From assembly GCF_000226095.1 (NCBI RefSeq), contig NC_016472.1, forward strand, positions 1,798,001 to 1,862,000: a stretch of DNA of 64,000 bases. The letters run 5' to 3'. Source of the DNA: Thermothelomyces thermophilus ATCC 42464. Its lineage: Eukaryota > Ascomycota > Sordariomycetes > Sordariales > Chaetomiaceae. The position numbers were made by a program, and so were the translations under genes. The notes under the pieces are model-generated. The model ran no database searches and was not told where the DNA came from. It saw nothing but the letters and a program-made list of their open reading frames with translations. Within the stretch, counting starts at the first letter, position 1; each line of letters starts with the position of its first letter. Positions 32,314 through 44,300 of the stretch are shown here, one piece after another.

Positions 32314-33853
32314 AATGTGCGGTGAAGGTACCAAGCAGATAAACGAAAATCCAAAAACCGCGAGTGCTCCGACGATCACACCCAAAGGAGCAGGACCAGC
32401 CAGCCAAGTCAAAGCATGTTCTGTGCGATATCTGGCCTAATTACCTCCCAAGGCTGGAGACTACCGTAGGTGCTGAGGCAAAGCGTAAGAGATAGGGTCG
32501 TAAAGCAGCTAGGTAATAGGTAGGCAGGGCAAGTACCTGTTGTACATACCGTACCGTAGGCAACCGGGGAGTGTTTGTGCCTCAGGGTGCAACGGCAGTC
32601 ATGAGGAAGAAATTCAAAGGTCGGAAGGAAAGAGGGAATGAACGGGAACGGACTACCTGAGGCTCAACCTTTCAAAACACCATGGATGAAGTTCTTGTAA
32701 GTGGCAGGAGCGAACGGACTCCCTGGCCTCTGAGATATGGCCGACCCTGGTCATGCCGCATTGGGAAATTTAAAGGGAGGATAAAAGGCTCAAACTGTGG
32801 GTGTGATGGCGGTCACCACCGGACTGTATATTATTGTTGCTAATGGACAATTGCTCGATGCATTGAGACAGCGCACTGGCGAGAGACGGGGCTTGACTGA
32901 TCATTGGAGCGTCATCCGGACTGCCACGAAATCGCCGGACCCAGCCACGTCTTGAGGCCGATTGGATCCAACCGGGTTTGGGCAGCATCCATGACGACGC
33001 AGACGGACGCGTCGTCAGAGAGGTGTGTGTTAATTCAAGCTGTTGCGCAGCCCAAGTCCGGTCACAAGCGTGTTATGGATAGGAGGTCCGGGATGGATGT
33101 TTGCCCGCTCGAGTTGGCTTCCAAGGTTTTCTCTCCAATCTGACGAGGCTGGACATCATCGTTTGCGGCTCGAGCGGGGAGACAGGGAGCTTCTGGAACG
33201 CGCACCGGGAAACACGAAAATTATCCGAAGACCAGACCAGTAACAAACCTGAACTCAGGGCAGGACCTGACATTGAACAATCGTGCGTTGGGTCGATGAG
33301 ATGAAGACACGGACAAGGAGCATCGGGTTGGGCTTTTCAGCAGCGGACACTGGACTAAACTAGGCCTACCTACTGCGTAGTACCTGACCGGCCTACCTCA
33401 GGTACGGATGATCTTGGGTTACACGGATCCATACGCAGCAGTTATCAGTCGTAAGGTGTGGCCGGGTTTGGGCGCCCTTATAGCCTACCATCCTGGCCGT
33501 GGTTCCCGAACGGGAGCCGGTTCTCCGTTTTGGTTCCGATATAAGGCGGTACATACACAGTAGTGGCCCCACGACCTGCCGTAATGTTGCAGGGGTTGAG
33601 GTACTGTAGCTCCTGCGCATCCACTTTCAGGGCTGATGTGGCTTCTCCATTGGCCCCGCGGGGCTTGTGCAAGCAAAAGCTATGTACCCCGCGGCTGGTC
33701 ACTGGACCTTGACCGATCCTCCAGGGCAGCTGGGATTGGCACCTTGACGATACTTGCATCGCGTCATCTCCTACATCGCATGTCTTGAAACACTCTAGGA
33801 CGATGAGCCGGGAAAATTAGTTGACATCCTGGAACGGGCCTGCCACGCGAACC
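32314..33853. other. Divergent intergenic region, RhoGEF / PSMD9
   Basis: 1.5 kb. It contains clustered TAGGTA-type motifs at 32508-32530 and CTACCTACTGCGTAGTACC near 33365-33385, plus CCTACCTCAGGTAC near 33393. No gene is recognised. Confidence 0.55.
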
Positions 33854-34711
33854 ATGAACAACCTCCACGCGCCCACAGTTCCTTCGGGGCCGACCACGGC
33901 GCCGGCCACAAACGGAAATGCTTCCCAGCTCACTATTGCCGAACTCCAACGGAAAAAGGACATCCTCGAAGGGGAGCTCAGGGCCCTCGGTGGTGTGCTC
34001 GAATCGGTTCGTGTTCCGCGGCCGAGGTTGGGGAGACATTCCGGCTAACATGCGCTCCAGCACGGAGTTGACATGAACACCAGCCTATTGACTCCGGATG
34101 GTTTCCCCCGCGCCGATATTGATGTAGCACAGAGTATGGGAGCCGCGCTTCTTCGTCGAGGTGGAAGCGGGAAAACTAACCGTCGCAGTCCGAACAACAC
34201 GAGCGCGCATCATCCGCCTCCGTAATGACTGGAAGGACTTAATGGCCCTCATCGAGAAGCGACTTCATGAGCACTTTGCGAGCATCGCAGACAACGATGA
34301 CGAACCCGCTCCTCCTGTCAGCGCCGACAACGCCGCCGTGAGAGATTCGGTCCCCGAAACGCTCGACCAACCCTTTGCCAAAGTCAATACCGTGTCAGAC
34401 AACAGCCCGGCCGCGGCCGCTGGTCTCAAGCCAGGCGATCTGATCCGCAACTTTGGATACGTGAATATCAACAACCACGACGGCCTGAAGAAGGTGGCCG
34501 AATGCGTACAAGGCAATGAAGGGGTAGGGCACAACCACTTTTGCTACATGCGAACGGTGCGATAGGGCTGACGCGACCGCAGCGAAACATCCTCGTCAAG
34601 ATATCAAGAAGCAGTGGGGCTGCTAGGCCACAGGAACTTCGGCTGACCTTAACACCGCGACGCAACTGGGGCGGCAGAGGGATGCTTGGATGCCATATCC
34701 TGCCGCTGTAA
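33854..34711 (+). CDS. NAS2: 26S proteasome assembly chaperone PSMD9/Nas2 (PDZ protein)
   Basis: Model: join(33854..34006, 34061..34133, 34189..34523, 34583..34711), 229 aa. An N-terminal helical region (LTIAELQRKKDILEGELRAL) is followed by the family block DMNTSLLTPDGFPRADIDVA and IRTTRARIIRLRNDWK, then a PDZ domain (about 125-215: FAKVNTVSDNSPAAAAGLKP, GDLIRNFGYVN, RNILVKISR). The end GMLGCHILPL is characteristic. Nas2/p27 binds the Rpt4-Rpt5 pair during assembly of the proteasome regulatory base. Each intron has a CTAAC or CTGAC branch site, and the joins restore the conserved blocks; without the third splice the protein would stop early within the PDZ domain. Confidence 0.94.
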
Positions 34712-35652
34712 CCTAACTGCGCGACTCCTCATCGATAGCGAGCTTGCCAGCTAGTGTACACTTCTGCCGATTCCAGCTGGTTGGGCTCCGAAGCTTTGGG
34801 CCAAGATAGATATGCCTGCGGCAGCTCCACTCTGGCCCGAGACAAGGCCTCTCTGGGCTGCGTTTGACGGTGGGCCATGTAATCCGTACAGGATATTATA
34901 GTACATGCCGTTTTTGCTTCTTGGGCACCGAAATGGCTGGCCCCGATCATGGAGAGCGGTAAAACAAGAGGCACAGCCAGGCAACCTAAACAGTTTGGGT
35001 CTTGAGCCCGGCATCTCCCTAGGTCGACGGCGAGACCCCTTGTGACTGCTCAGCAATTATTCACCAACGAACAAGACTTCAGTGATGCAATTCTAGCAGC
35101 CTTGAAAATTTATCTACCGTTTATAAGAATCCCATGTAATAACGTAGGAAGAGAAATCTAACTATCGACGAGTGGCGGATGTGTCGTCATTGAACCGAGG
35201 GAACGAATCTCTCGCCTGCGTTAGGCTGGAACCTTTAACTACCGTCTCCCAACATTGTGCTGCGCTTGGCGCACGCGGAAATGCCACGAACGGTCACTCC
35301 AGCTCTTTCCATCAACCCGCTTCGCCGCACAGGCCACAATGTCACGTGCTTTCATCACCCCGCCGCCCGACGAGATTTTTGTCAAGGCTGCTGTGGTTCC
35401 TAGGAGCTGCGCTTTGAAAGAAACATCACTTCTGGCGCCACTCATTCTTGCAACCCGACCAAACCGCATCTTTCTCTACCTCCACAGCTCCGAAAGAGTG
35501 CGTACACTCCCCTCTCTTTGGTTTCTCTTGCTCAGTGACTTCGCTCCCTGCTTCTACAAAACCCCCCCTCTCTATCATTCGCGAACCAACCTGACCTGGG
35601 CTGCCTAGATCCCGACTTCCTCTTCCTGTTAATCATCTACGCAGCACACAAC
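34712..35652. promoter_or_regulatory. Ran gene upstream region
   Basis: 941 bp between two same-strand genes. CT-rich sequence (about 35500-35580) directly precedes the Ran ATG, as is usual for strongly expressed fungal genes. No other gene is recognised. Confidence 0.5.
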
Positions 35653-36603
35653 ATGGCTGCGCAACCCAACGTTCCGACCTTCAAGCTGGTTCTTGTTGGT
35701 GATGGCGGTACTGGCAAGGTGAGTTTGACGCCATAACTGTTGACGGTGTCTTTTGTCATGACTTTTTACGCCGACTGCGGGGTCGTGAGTGGGCACCGAT
35801 GTGATGGCGGCAATGCTGATTTTACGCTGCGCAGACCACCTTCGTGAAGCGCCACTTGACTGGCGAGTTCGAGAAGAAGTACATGGCCACGCTCGGTGTC
35901 GAGGTTCACCCTCTTGGCTTCACCACCGTAAGTCGCTCCCGCCCGAGCGTTTGTACCGTGACAGCCCGACGCTGAACAACGCGCTGCAGAATTATGGCCC
36001 GATCCAGTTCGATGTGTGGGACACTGCAGGCCAGGAGAAGTTCGGCGGTCTCCGTGATGGTTACTACATCAACGGCCAGTGCGGTATCATCATGTTTGAT
36101 GTGACCTCCCGTATCACCTACAAGAACGTTCCCAACTGGCACCGTACGTATACAGCAGCGCAGCCACATAGTCCGTCAACGGTAGCGCTAACAAGGCCAT
36201 CAGGTGATCTGACCCGTGTCTGCGAGAACATCCCTATCGTTCTCTGCGGTAACAAGGTCGACGTCAAGGAACGCAAGGTCAAGGCCAAGACCATCACCTT
36301 CCACCGGAAAAAGAACCTTCAGTACTACGACATCTCGGCCAAGTCCAACTACAACTTCGAGAAGCCTTTCCTCTGGCTCGCTCGCAAGTTGGTCGGCAAC
36401 AATGCCTTGGTATGTTCTTTTTTTTGGATTAGCACCTTGTAGATGAAGAGGATTGAACCTAATATCTTGATCAGGAGTTTGTTGCCGCCCCTGCGCTAGC
36501 ACCCGCCGAGGTGCAGGTCGACAAGGCTCTTCTAGAGCAGTACGAGAAAGAGATCTCGGATGCGGCCAACGCTCCCCTGCCTGACGACGACGACGACCTC
36601 TAA
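35653..36603 (+). CDS. GSP1: GTP-binding nuclear protein Ran
   Basis: Model: join(35653..35718, 35835..35927, 35990..36143, 36204..36409, 36475..36603), 215 aa, the usual Ran length. It is the small GTPase that sets the direction of nuclear transport and acts in spindle assembly. The P-loop GDGGTGKTT is split by intron 1. Switch I region [20 protein letters not shown], switch [18 protein letters not shown], the guanine-specificity [16 protein letters not shown] and the acidic C-terminus DDDDDL are all present. There is no C-terminal prenylation cysteine, as expected for Ran. The four introns have typical signals, and the joins are unambiguous because the protein is nearly invariant. Confidence 0.98.
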
Positions 36604-37616
36604 GAGGCTTCCATATGAGGCAGCTCGGTGGAGTGCACTGAGAGTGGTTTAAGATTGGTAATGCCCGTTATGAAGGATAAACGCACCTCCCGAGGCACGC
36701 ACAGATGGCAATACAGGCATTTGGGAAGGATATCGGGGGAATACGTATTGGTGGGTGGTCGAGGGACGACATCGAATTGGGATCTCGATGGACGGTTGGA
36801 GCGGCGGCTATCATGTCTTTGTTTCCCCTGGTTCTGGTCGGGCCAAGATACAGCTCAACCATGACACGCAAGCTAGATCTGAACAACACTTGCTGCATAA
36901 ATTGCAGCGCTAGGTAGATCAATACGAGACGTCAGTCTCAAGAAAAGCTGTTCTCTTGTCGTCCTGCACCTGTCAAGTCCGAGATTGCCCGCGGCATGTC
37001 ACCGAGACCGTCATCTTGAGGGCAATGCCCCTCCCTTCTCGGCGGTGAGCCCTTGCTGTGGGGCGTTGGTCTTCATGACATCAAGCGGGGCAGTTAACTT
37101 ACCAGGGCAGTCAGCCGAGCTTTGTCATCAATCAGAGCCTTGGCGTCTGTTAGTAACGCACAAGTCTATTGGTGGCGCAGCTGGTTGACCCGGAAACAGC
37201 AGTGCATCCGGACCCAGGAACATGGTAGTGTAAAGGAGAGGAACAAATGCGAGCCACTGTCTTCGAGCGGCACCGTGCAAATCCGCGGGTCTGGTAACGT
37301 AGGATGCATCCGTTCACGCAAAAGAAGCAGGCGCGTCGACAAACGGTAGACGAATTATATACCTTCCTTTTAACTACAGTAGCTTGAAGCTGGTCTTACA
37401 TTCTTATCGCTGGATACTATTTCTCGAGCGCCTTTCTTGATGGCGGACTTATGTACTGTACATATACATACATGTAGTTAACAGAGACGCTGTAGGCTAG
37501 GAACTGGAAAATAATTCACACACAATTGCATGCCTCGCCCTTTTCTGTGTTGTGAGGTGACATTTCACACTTTGCTCTAGTTCCATAGGGCAACTTTTTG
37601 CACCCTTGGCTGTTGC

Positions 37617-37670
37617 TGCTACTCCTCCTCCTCCTCCTCCTCCTCCTCCTCCTACTACTACTACCACTAC
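37617..37670. repeat. CTC/CTA triplet microsatellite
   Basis: Consecutive CTC units pass into CTA and CCA units. A frame through it encodes only poly-Leu, so it is treated as a non-coding simple repeat. Confidence 0.8.
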
Positions 37671-37843
37671 TTCTAACCAACGTGGGAATGGCTAAAAATC
37701 GCTGCTTCGACGTTTTACAGACTGCTGGGCCACGCACGGGTCGCCACATGTTTCTCCCCAACCCCCGCCCTCCTCGCTTCTTTTGGCCACTCGGCGGCAC
37801 AGTACCTACCTGTATAGTTTGCAAGTTCGGTGCTAAGGCTGTG

Positions 37844-37876
<33 letters not shown>

Positions 37877-37877
37877 C
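37844..37877. repeat. T14-A20 homopolymer palindrome
   Basis: Fourteen T directly followed by twenty A, a perfect hairpin-forming or nucleosome-excluding tract in the Ran/oxidase gap. Length may be affected by sequencing error. Confidence 0.7.
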
Positions 37878-38210
37878 CGAAACGAATGTAGACTGACGAG
37901 CAGTTCAAAATCTGAGTCAGGTTTGAAAGGTAGGTACCGCTTTTGACGTCAGGCAGAGCACATGAGAGGAGTTACGGAAGACAGTGAGAGGTGACTAGAC
38001 TAGGCTTAAGACAGAAAAGGTGTAATGTATAGGCAGGTGTAATCATTATATGTAAATGTCTCAAAAATTGTTCTCCAGATGAAAGCTTGTATGATAAATT
38101 CCACCCCTGTTAGTAATAAAAAAACGAAAAAAAGAAATGAAACCATAGCCATCGTTTTTTATCCCACTGCCGGGGGGGGGGGGAGGGGCATGCATCCTCC
38201 CTCCCTCCCT

Positions 38211-38248
38211 CCCCCCCCCCCTCTCTCTCTCTCTCTCACTCTCTCTCA
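38211..38248. repeat. C11-(CT)n tract abutting a stop codon
   Basis: C11 then CT dinucleotides with one interruption; its last bases are part of the TGA stop (38246-38248, minus strand) of the glyoxal oxidase. Slippage here could alter the C-terminus. Confidence 0.7.
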
Positions 38249-41200
38249 GACGCCGGGGACAGAAAAGTCGGGCGCCTGCGGCCAGTTGCCGATCTGGCCC
38301 GCGTCGCCGCCGATGCGGACGTAGACGCCGACGGCGGGGATGCCGCCGTCGAGGACGAAGAACTGGTACCAGCCAGGGGGGCAGATGTTGGCGGTCGGGG
38401 GCGCGTCGACGGTGCACGAGGTGCCGCGGCACGAGACCCTGGGCATCAGGGTGCGGGCGCCCATCGAGTTGCCGTGCGTGCTGGCGACGGAGCCGAGGAG
38501 GGTGGCGGTGATGTCGCCGTTGCGCGCGGGGCTGCCCAGGGTGAAGGGGATGCCGGTCTGGCCGTGGGCCCAGTCGCGGTTCTCGAGCGTGAAGGTCGGG
38601 CGGGGCTTGCCGGCGAGGAGGTACGGGGGCAGGAAGACCTCGACCCGGTACTCCTCCGGGTTCACGCCGTCCTCCGGGTTGGAGCCCGAGATGAGGACGC
38701 GGCCGTCGAGCAGCGTGATGGCCTCGGAGTGGTACATGCGGGCGATGGTGGTGTTGGCGGCGACGGTGATGCGCGAGCCCAGCGGCTTGGACGGGTCGTA
38801 GAGCAGCGCGTTGAGGTTGGGGCCGACGCCGAGGCCGAAGCCGGCGACGCCGTGCAGGGCCCCGTTGGCGATCAGGTAGGTGCCGTCCGGCAGCGGGGCC
38901 ATGCAGGTCATGACGCGGAAGGACGGCATGCGCTCGATCTGCCACTCGGGCTCGTCCGCCTCCGGGTAGATGGACACGCAGTTGTCGAGCGCGTTGCCGG
39001 GCCCTTCGGTCGAGCCGCCGCAGATGAGCACGCCGAGCGGGTCGGTGTAGGGGTACTTCTGCGGGAGCAGGACGGCGGTGCCCTCGAGCGGGTACGTGCG
39101 GCCGCCCTTGGGGTCGTTGGGGGCGCCGGGGGCGTCGGGGAGGGTCTTGACGGTGTCGAAGGTGACGGGGTCGAGGATGCGGGCCTCGTTCCAGTACTGG
39201 ACAAAGATGCCGCCGCCGGGGAGGATGCAGAGGAAGGGATACAGGTTGTTGGGGTGGGTGCGGTCCAGCCAGTCCATGTACAGCGGCGGCGTTCCCGTGT
39301 AGGGCAGGATCTCGATCGAGGGCGTGGCCGCGTCGTTGGAGCCGATCAGGCCGCCGACGACCATGACGGAACCGTTGGTCAGCACCAGGACGCTGGGGTA
39401 CCAGCGGCCGGCCTGGAGGTGGAGCACGTTGACGTTCTCCTGCCAGTCGTGCGTGCCGGGGACGCCGGGGGCGCCGTCGGGCCAGTACAGGCGGGTACCG
39501 TAGGTGGCCTCGCCGGCCCACCCGCCGACGTTGAGCTGCCGGCCGGCCTTGTCCGGCAGGGTGACGCTGGCGGCGCAGAAGACGTCCGTCTTGATGTGGA
39601 GCTCGCGGAACTCGAGCGTGGCGGGGTCAAACTCGTACGCGCCCGTCTCGTTGCCCGGGCCGGTGGCGCCCTTGGAGATGAAGGAGACCTTGCCGGTGAT
39701 CGTCTCGTGGGTGATGAGCGGGATGTTGACGCCGTCGACCAGGAACTCGTACTTGCCGGCCCGCCAGTCCTGCGGGAAGTCCCACGAGTAGAACGGGGTG
39801 CCGATCCAGAAGTAGGTGGTGAGGCGGGCGAGGCCGCCGCAGATGGCGGTCGAGTTGCCGGCGCAGACGACGTTGCACTCGCTCTCCGGCCGGAAGGTGG
39901 CGCCGTGGGTGGCCATGTTGGCCGGGTCGCCGCAGTAGCACTCCTGCCCGTACTCGAGGCCGGCAGCGTGGTAGCCGAACTCGGCGCAGCGGTCCAGGCA
40001 CATCTCGGGCGTCATGATGTCGTTGAAGAAGATCTGCCAGAAGAAGGTCCGCTTGTCGTTGATGTTGTCCTCGGCGCAGCCCTGGTACTCCCAGTCGCCG
40101 ATCTTCTCAATCGGGGCCGGAGGGGCGTAGATCTTGGGCGGCCCCCTGGAGACGATGCTCAGGCGGTCTCCGGCACCGCACTTCTCGCCCGGGGCGCCGG
40201 GGCAGGGAGTGCTGCAGTCGGCCTCGTCGGTCTCGACACCTCCGTTGTGGATGGCATCGCCGCAGAAGCACTGGACAGCGTACTCGGTACCGGAGACGGT
40301 GTAACCGGCCTCGGCGCAGGCGTTTGCGCAAGCCGCCCGGCTGTTGGTCTGGCTGTCCGGGAGCTGGTACGGCAGGATACGCCCCTGCTTCCCGTCGATC
40401 CAGCATCCCTGGTAAGACCATCCCTCGGGGAGGCCGGTCGCCGACGGCACCGAGGAGCTCGAGGTCGACCCGGCGCCCGTGGTCGAGGTGGCCGTTGGCT
40501 CGTACTGATTCTTGTAGCTATACACGTTGAGACGGTCAGGGCCACCACAGAACTCGGTGCTGTTGCCGTTGCAGACCATGCTACACCCGCTGTCGGCGGG
40601 GGCGCCGCCGTTGGCAATCGTGTTACCGCAGTCTAGTTAACGAGTCAGTCCAGGTCCGCCAACGTTCCCCTCTTCCCGGAACGACCACCTACAGCATTCT
40701 CCCCCGTACTCGACGCCGGCGAGGATATAGTTGGCCGCGCGGCAGGCAGCCGTGCACTTGGCGACCGTCATGTCCGCCCCCGGAAGGCCGGGGTTGTAGG
40801 TAAGGGCACGGCCGGTCTTGCCCTCGGCGTAGCAGCCCAGGTGGGTGAAGTCGTTGACCCCTGGGTTCGCTGCTGGTCCGGTCACGGCGCTGGAGTGGAA
40901 GAGCGACAGCCTGCTCCCAGCTCCGCAGGGCTCGCTGGGGGCTCCCGAGCAAGGCATATTGCATTCCGAATCGGCGACCTTCGCCGAAGAGGAGGCGAGA
41001 GTGGTGCCGCAGAAGCACTCAACCGAGTACTCGGTGCCGGCATACGGGAAGCCCTTGGAGGCGCAGTAACTGAGGCAGGCCGCATTTGTCATGTTGGTGC
41101 CATCGGCATACGAGGCACTGTTGATGGTCCGGCCAGGCACATCGGTGTAGCATCCCTGGTACTCCCAGGAGTCCGGAAGGTCCGTAGGGATTGAGAGCTG

Positions 41201-41383
41201 GCCAAACGAGAGTGGGAGCTACCGCATATAGCGTCAGCTGTGCACAGTTCTCTCTCTCTCTCTCTCTCTTTTTTTTGACCCAGGCTCCGCCGAGGCCGGG
41301 TCGGGAAAGCCAGGCAGGCATGCTCTTACAGATGACAGGGCGAGAGACGCCAGAAGCGTCCTTGACGATGGTGAGGCCCTCAT
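38246..41383 (-). CDS. WSC-domain glyoxal oxidase (copper radical oxidase)
   Basis: Model: complement(join(38246..40632, 40693..41197, 41330..41383)), 981 aa. The secretion signal MRASPSSRTLLASLALSS is encoded by a 54-nt first exon; the 132-nt intron then leads to LSIPTDLPDSWEYQGCY. Four cysteine-rich WSC domains follow (openings WEYQGCYTDVPG, FTHLGCYAEGK, WSYQGCWIDGKQ, WEYQGCAEDN; each closing with a C-G-A/G-x-x-R-L motif), with a Ser/Thr linker between the second and third. The C-terminal half is a glyoxal oxidase: FCAASVTLPDKAGRQLNVGG (crosslinking Cys), GRWYPSVLVLTNGSVMVVGG (Tyr), ARMYHSEAITLLDGR (Tyr-His) and STHGNSM (His) supply the copper-radical site known for the family, ending in a DUF1929-like domain. 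Family members oxidise aldehydes and make H2O2 outside the cell; WSC domains bind cell-wall glycans. The substrate is not determinable. Confidence 0.92.
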
Positions 41384-44300
41384 GAGGATGACTGGGTGCG
41401 TCCGTTTCTCGGACGCTAACACCAGCAACAAAAAATAGACAGGACAAACGAGCGTCAGGGGGGCTAATGAAGCAAAGGCAAAAAGAGAAGAAGCAAATGG
41501 GTTCAAAAGGCGGGTTCCATTCTCAAAATATGCGAGGTCCTCAGCCGCGCGGGTCTACACTAACTATCGTGCCGAGCCCTTGGTTGCCCATTATCATGAG
41601 TGACACAGACAAGAATTCAACGCGGTACTCCAGTTAGGCACTAGCGTATGTTCGAAGCGTATGCAATCCGTATTCTGTTCTGTTCCCCGAGAACGGATTA
41701 GACTGGGGCTCCCACCGTAAGCCAGCAAAACGGGGAAGGGAAGAAGCGAGTGGGAGTGGGGTGACCCGATTCACACCCAAGTGTGGATAGGGCGGCGGCC
41801 ACGGTTGCCAGGGCTGGTGGGAGTTGGAGGGTGACAGCGTGGGTTGAAGAATGCGACAGGGGGTCGTCGATAGATCGCATCCACGTTGGGAGCGCGGAAT
41901 CGCCAGATGTGACCTTGTCCGCTGCTCTCTTGGACAGATAGGTGTATCGGCTGAAGTGTGGTCATCTCTTCCCAAAAAACAGGAAATAAAAGGCCCGCAG
42001 GGAAGACAATTGCCGCTAAAGTGCTTCTTGAAACCTGCCCGACTCCTGCATCTTCGCAGGCACGCGAAGACGTCCCCTGGGAGACTTGTTGAGCCGCGAG
42101 AGTCGGACAGAATGGAGCGCTCGGTTCCCCCGTACGCTAATGTACGGATGTACATACACTACTTGGTATAATAGGGGCGGTCCACCCGCTGCGCGTGAAA
42201 GGGTTTTGGTCGTGAGCTCCGTACTGATACGCTCCGTAGTGTAGTGTATGGTAGTGCATATCCACTCTGTACAGTACACTCGATAGTCGAAAGTGCGGAT
42301 TTTAGTGTACTGTAGGCCTGTCCTGTCCTTAGGCTCCCTACACTACTGTGTTAGCTGTCAAAGCTGCCTGATGAGGGATACCCTACACTCGTGAGCTAGG
42401 GCTGAGCTCCCGGCGTGGAGATCAGCGCGCCAAGACACAAGCATCGCGCTCGTGGCCCCGTCGAGGATCCAGGGACCGCGGATCCCGGCCACTGCCGGCC
42501 GAGCCTGGTCTTGGGCCAATTGCTGACAAGGGACGACTGCATGAGATGGCCGTGACAATATGTAAGCCCGCAGCTGCACGGCCGTGGTCAATACGAGATG
42601 GGACGCCAGCACTCCGGATGCCGGGATGATGTGTCAAACAAACAACCCAATCCATCCTCTTCGTCGCCCGTCTCCCCACATATCCCAGCCAGAAACCGAG
42701 TTGTCTACTATGTAGCTTCTTTTCGTCTTGCGGCGGCGCCGGGTTTCTGGGATTGACTATTGAACGGCTAACTGTTGTGTATAAAGTAGTGTAGTGTAGC
42801 CCGGCTGATGTGGAAAACGAAATGAAAGTTCGAGGTTTTCTGTAGGAAGGACGGAGTAGTGCCTACTTTGTCGATAAATTTACCTAGCTCATGAGCGATT
42901 TGCTGGGTTGGCAGCCAAAAAAAAAAGGAAAAAAAGAAAAAAGAAAACGTTAAATCAGCCTGATCGACACATTATCAACGGCCAAGACTTCAGCTAGGTT
43001 CTTTCCATAGCCTATGTGATGCGCAGTACTCTGTATGGTAGTTAATTGGTTATCTTCGGCAAATGGTTCGAGAATCCAAAACAGCTGAAGCTGAAAATGC
43101 ACAAAAAAAGGGATGGCGCGGCGTTCGGCCATGCTCATACCCCACCAAAAAATGGAAGGCCCGCGCTTGCCTGAGGGTATATTGCTAAACTCCGTGCGAA
43201 GTAGGGCAGAGGTATTTACCAATTGCACCCAGTAGAAGGTCCCTCGGCTGAATTTCCGTTTCGATGTTGTTATCTTTTGCCAATTGCTCTCCAGCTGCTG
43301 CCTGGAAGCGAGCGCCCACTGACTATTTTGCTCTTCTACGGAGTACACTATCAAGAAATCCGCAGTGGCCTTCGTACATACAGTACCTGTGCAATCCCCG
43401 TCAAGGAATGCATGGGCGACACGTGTAAATGCGCCCTATAATAGCGCACACTATGGAGTGCACTACCGCAGTAGTAAGCTAATTGAACCCGTCCACCTGC
43501 TTGCCAGAATGAGGAGAATAGTTACCGTTTGTTGTCGTGGGTATCCTTGCTGTATAGTGGACGTAGACGGACCGAGTCCGGTAAAATTTCATCAAGTTCG
43601 TTTTATTATCGATACTCCCATCAGGGGATCGTTGCTGCCCTGGGCAGAGCCGCCCTTGTTGATGATCCTCAACAAGGGATTGGTGGATCGTCTGATCGTC
43701 TTTGATCTGGATCGCGTCCCCGGTAGGTGGGTCATAACCTAGTGTAATCCGTACTCCGTACTGGAAAACGCATCGCCGCGAAACCCATAAGTGGGGATAA
43801 TCTGACGAACATCCCCCCAAACCGATGTTCAAAAACACCCGAATTTCTCATCTTTTTTTTTTTTTTTCGTATACCCAACCTGCAGCACTTCCCCTCCCCG
43901 TCATGTGAGGGGCGGTTGACCTGCCGTTAGGCGAGCTTAGAGAGTCGCTCTCCTGCAGCATCTCGACTCTCGTATCTGCTTGTGCCCCGCTCTTGTGCTT
44001 ACCGCCGATCCTATCATGGACAACATGACGGCATGGACGGCATGGACGGGGCCGTCGGATCTCAAAAAAGGGCAGGACTCGGTTCAATACTGCGGTAGAC
44101 AGTCGGACTTATGGAAACTCTCAACGCTCTTGGCACACACCACGATACTGTCAAGGCAATTATCACAGGCGTGGGATTCCAAGAAGATCAGGTAACAGAG
44201 CCCCAGAAACTCACACAACAATTTTCAACTCTATGGCGTTAGACAAAGGTAAAAGTCTTCCGGCCTGGTGTGCCTACCAGCCGATGCTCACACCGCAACG

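Larger units (their letters stand above)
36604..38245. other. Convergent intergenic region with simple repeats, Ran / glyoxal oxidase
   Basis: 1.6 kb. It contains a CTC/CTA triplet repeat (about 37617-37670), T14 directly followed by A20 (37844-37877), G12 (38172-38183), then C11 (38211-38221) running into (CT)n up to the oxidase stop codon. No gene is recognised. Confidence 0.6.

Noticed and set aside
32314-32412. Hydrophobic in-frame stretch upstream of the RhoGEF ATG, suggesting a membrane anchor
   Set aside because: It starts at TTG with no in-frame ATG; the ATG at 32313 is the first usable start.
38061-39521. A 486-codon minus-strand frame overlapping the glyoxal oxidase
   Set aside because: Arg/Pro-rich frame shadow of the oxidase, with no start or family similarity.
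38474-40636. A 720-codon open frame on the + strand opposite the glyoxal oxidase
   Set aside because: Rich in Val/Gly/Ala/Arg with no motif; it mirrors the GC-rich codons of the real minus-strand gene.
41448-41520. Hydrophobic frame (NPFASSLFAFASLAPLTLV) considered as the oxidase signal peptide
   Set aside because: It begins with TTG, not ATG, and cannot be joined in phase; the ATG at 41383 gives a proper signal peptide and a phase-0 splice.
43060-43090. TGGTTCGAGAATCC, resembling a tRNA B box
   Set aside because: No matching A box or cloverleaf arms around it; no tRNA gene could be folded by eye anywhere in the window.
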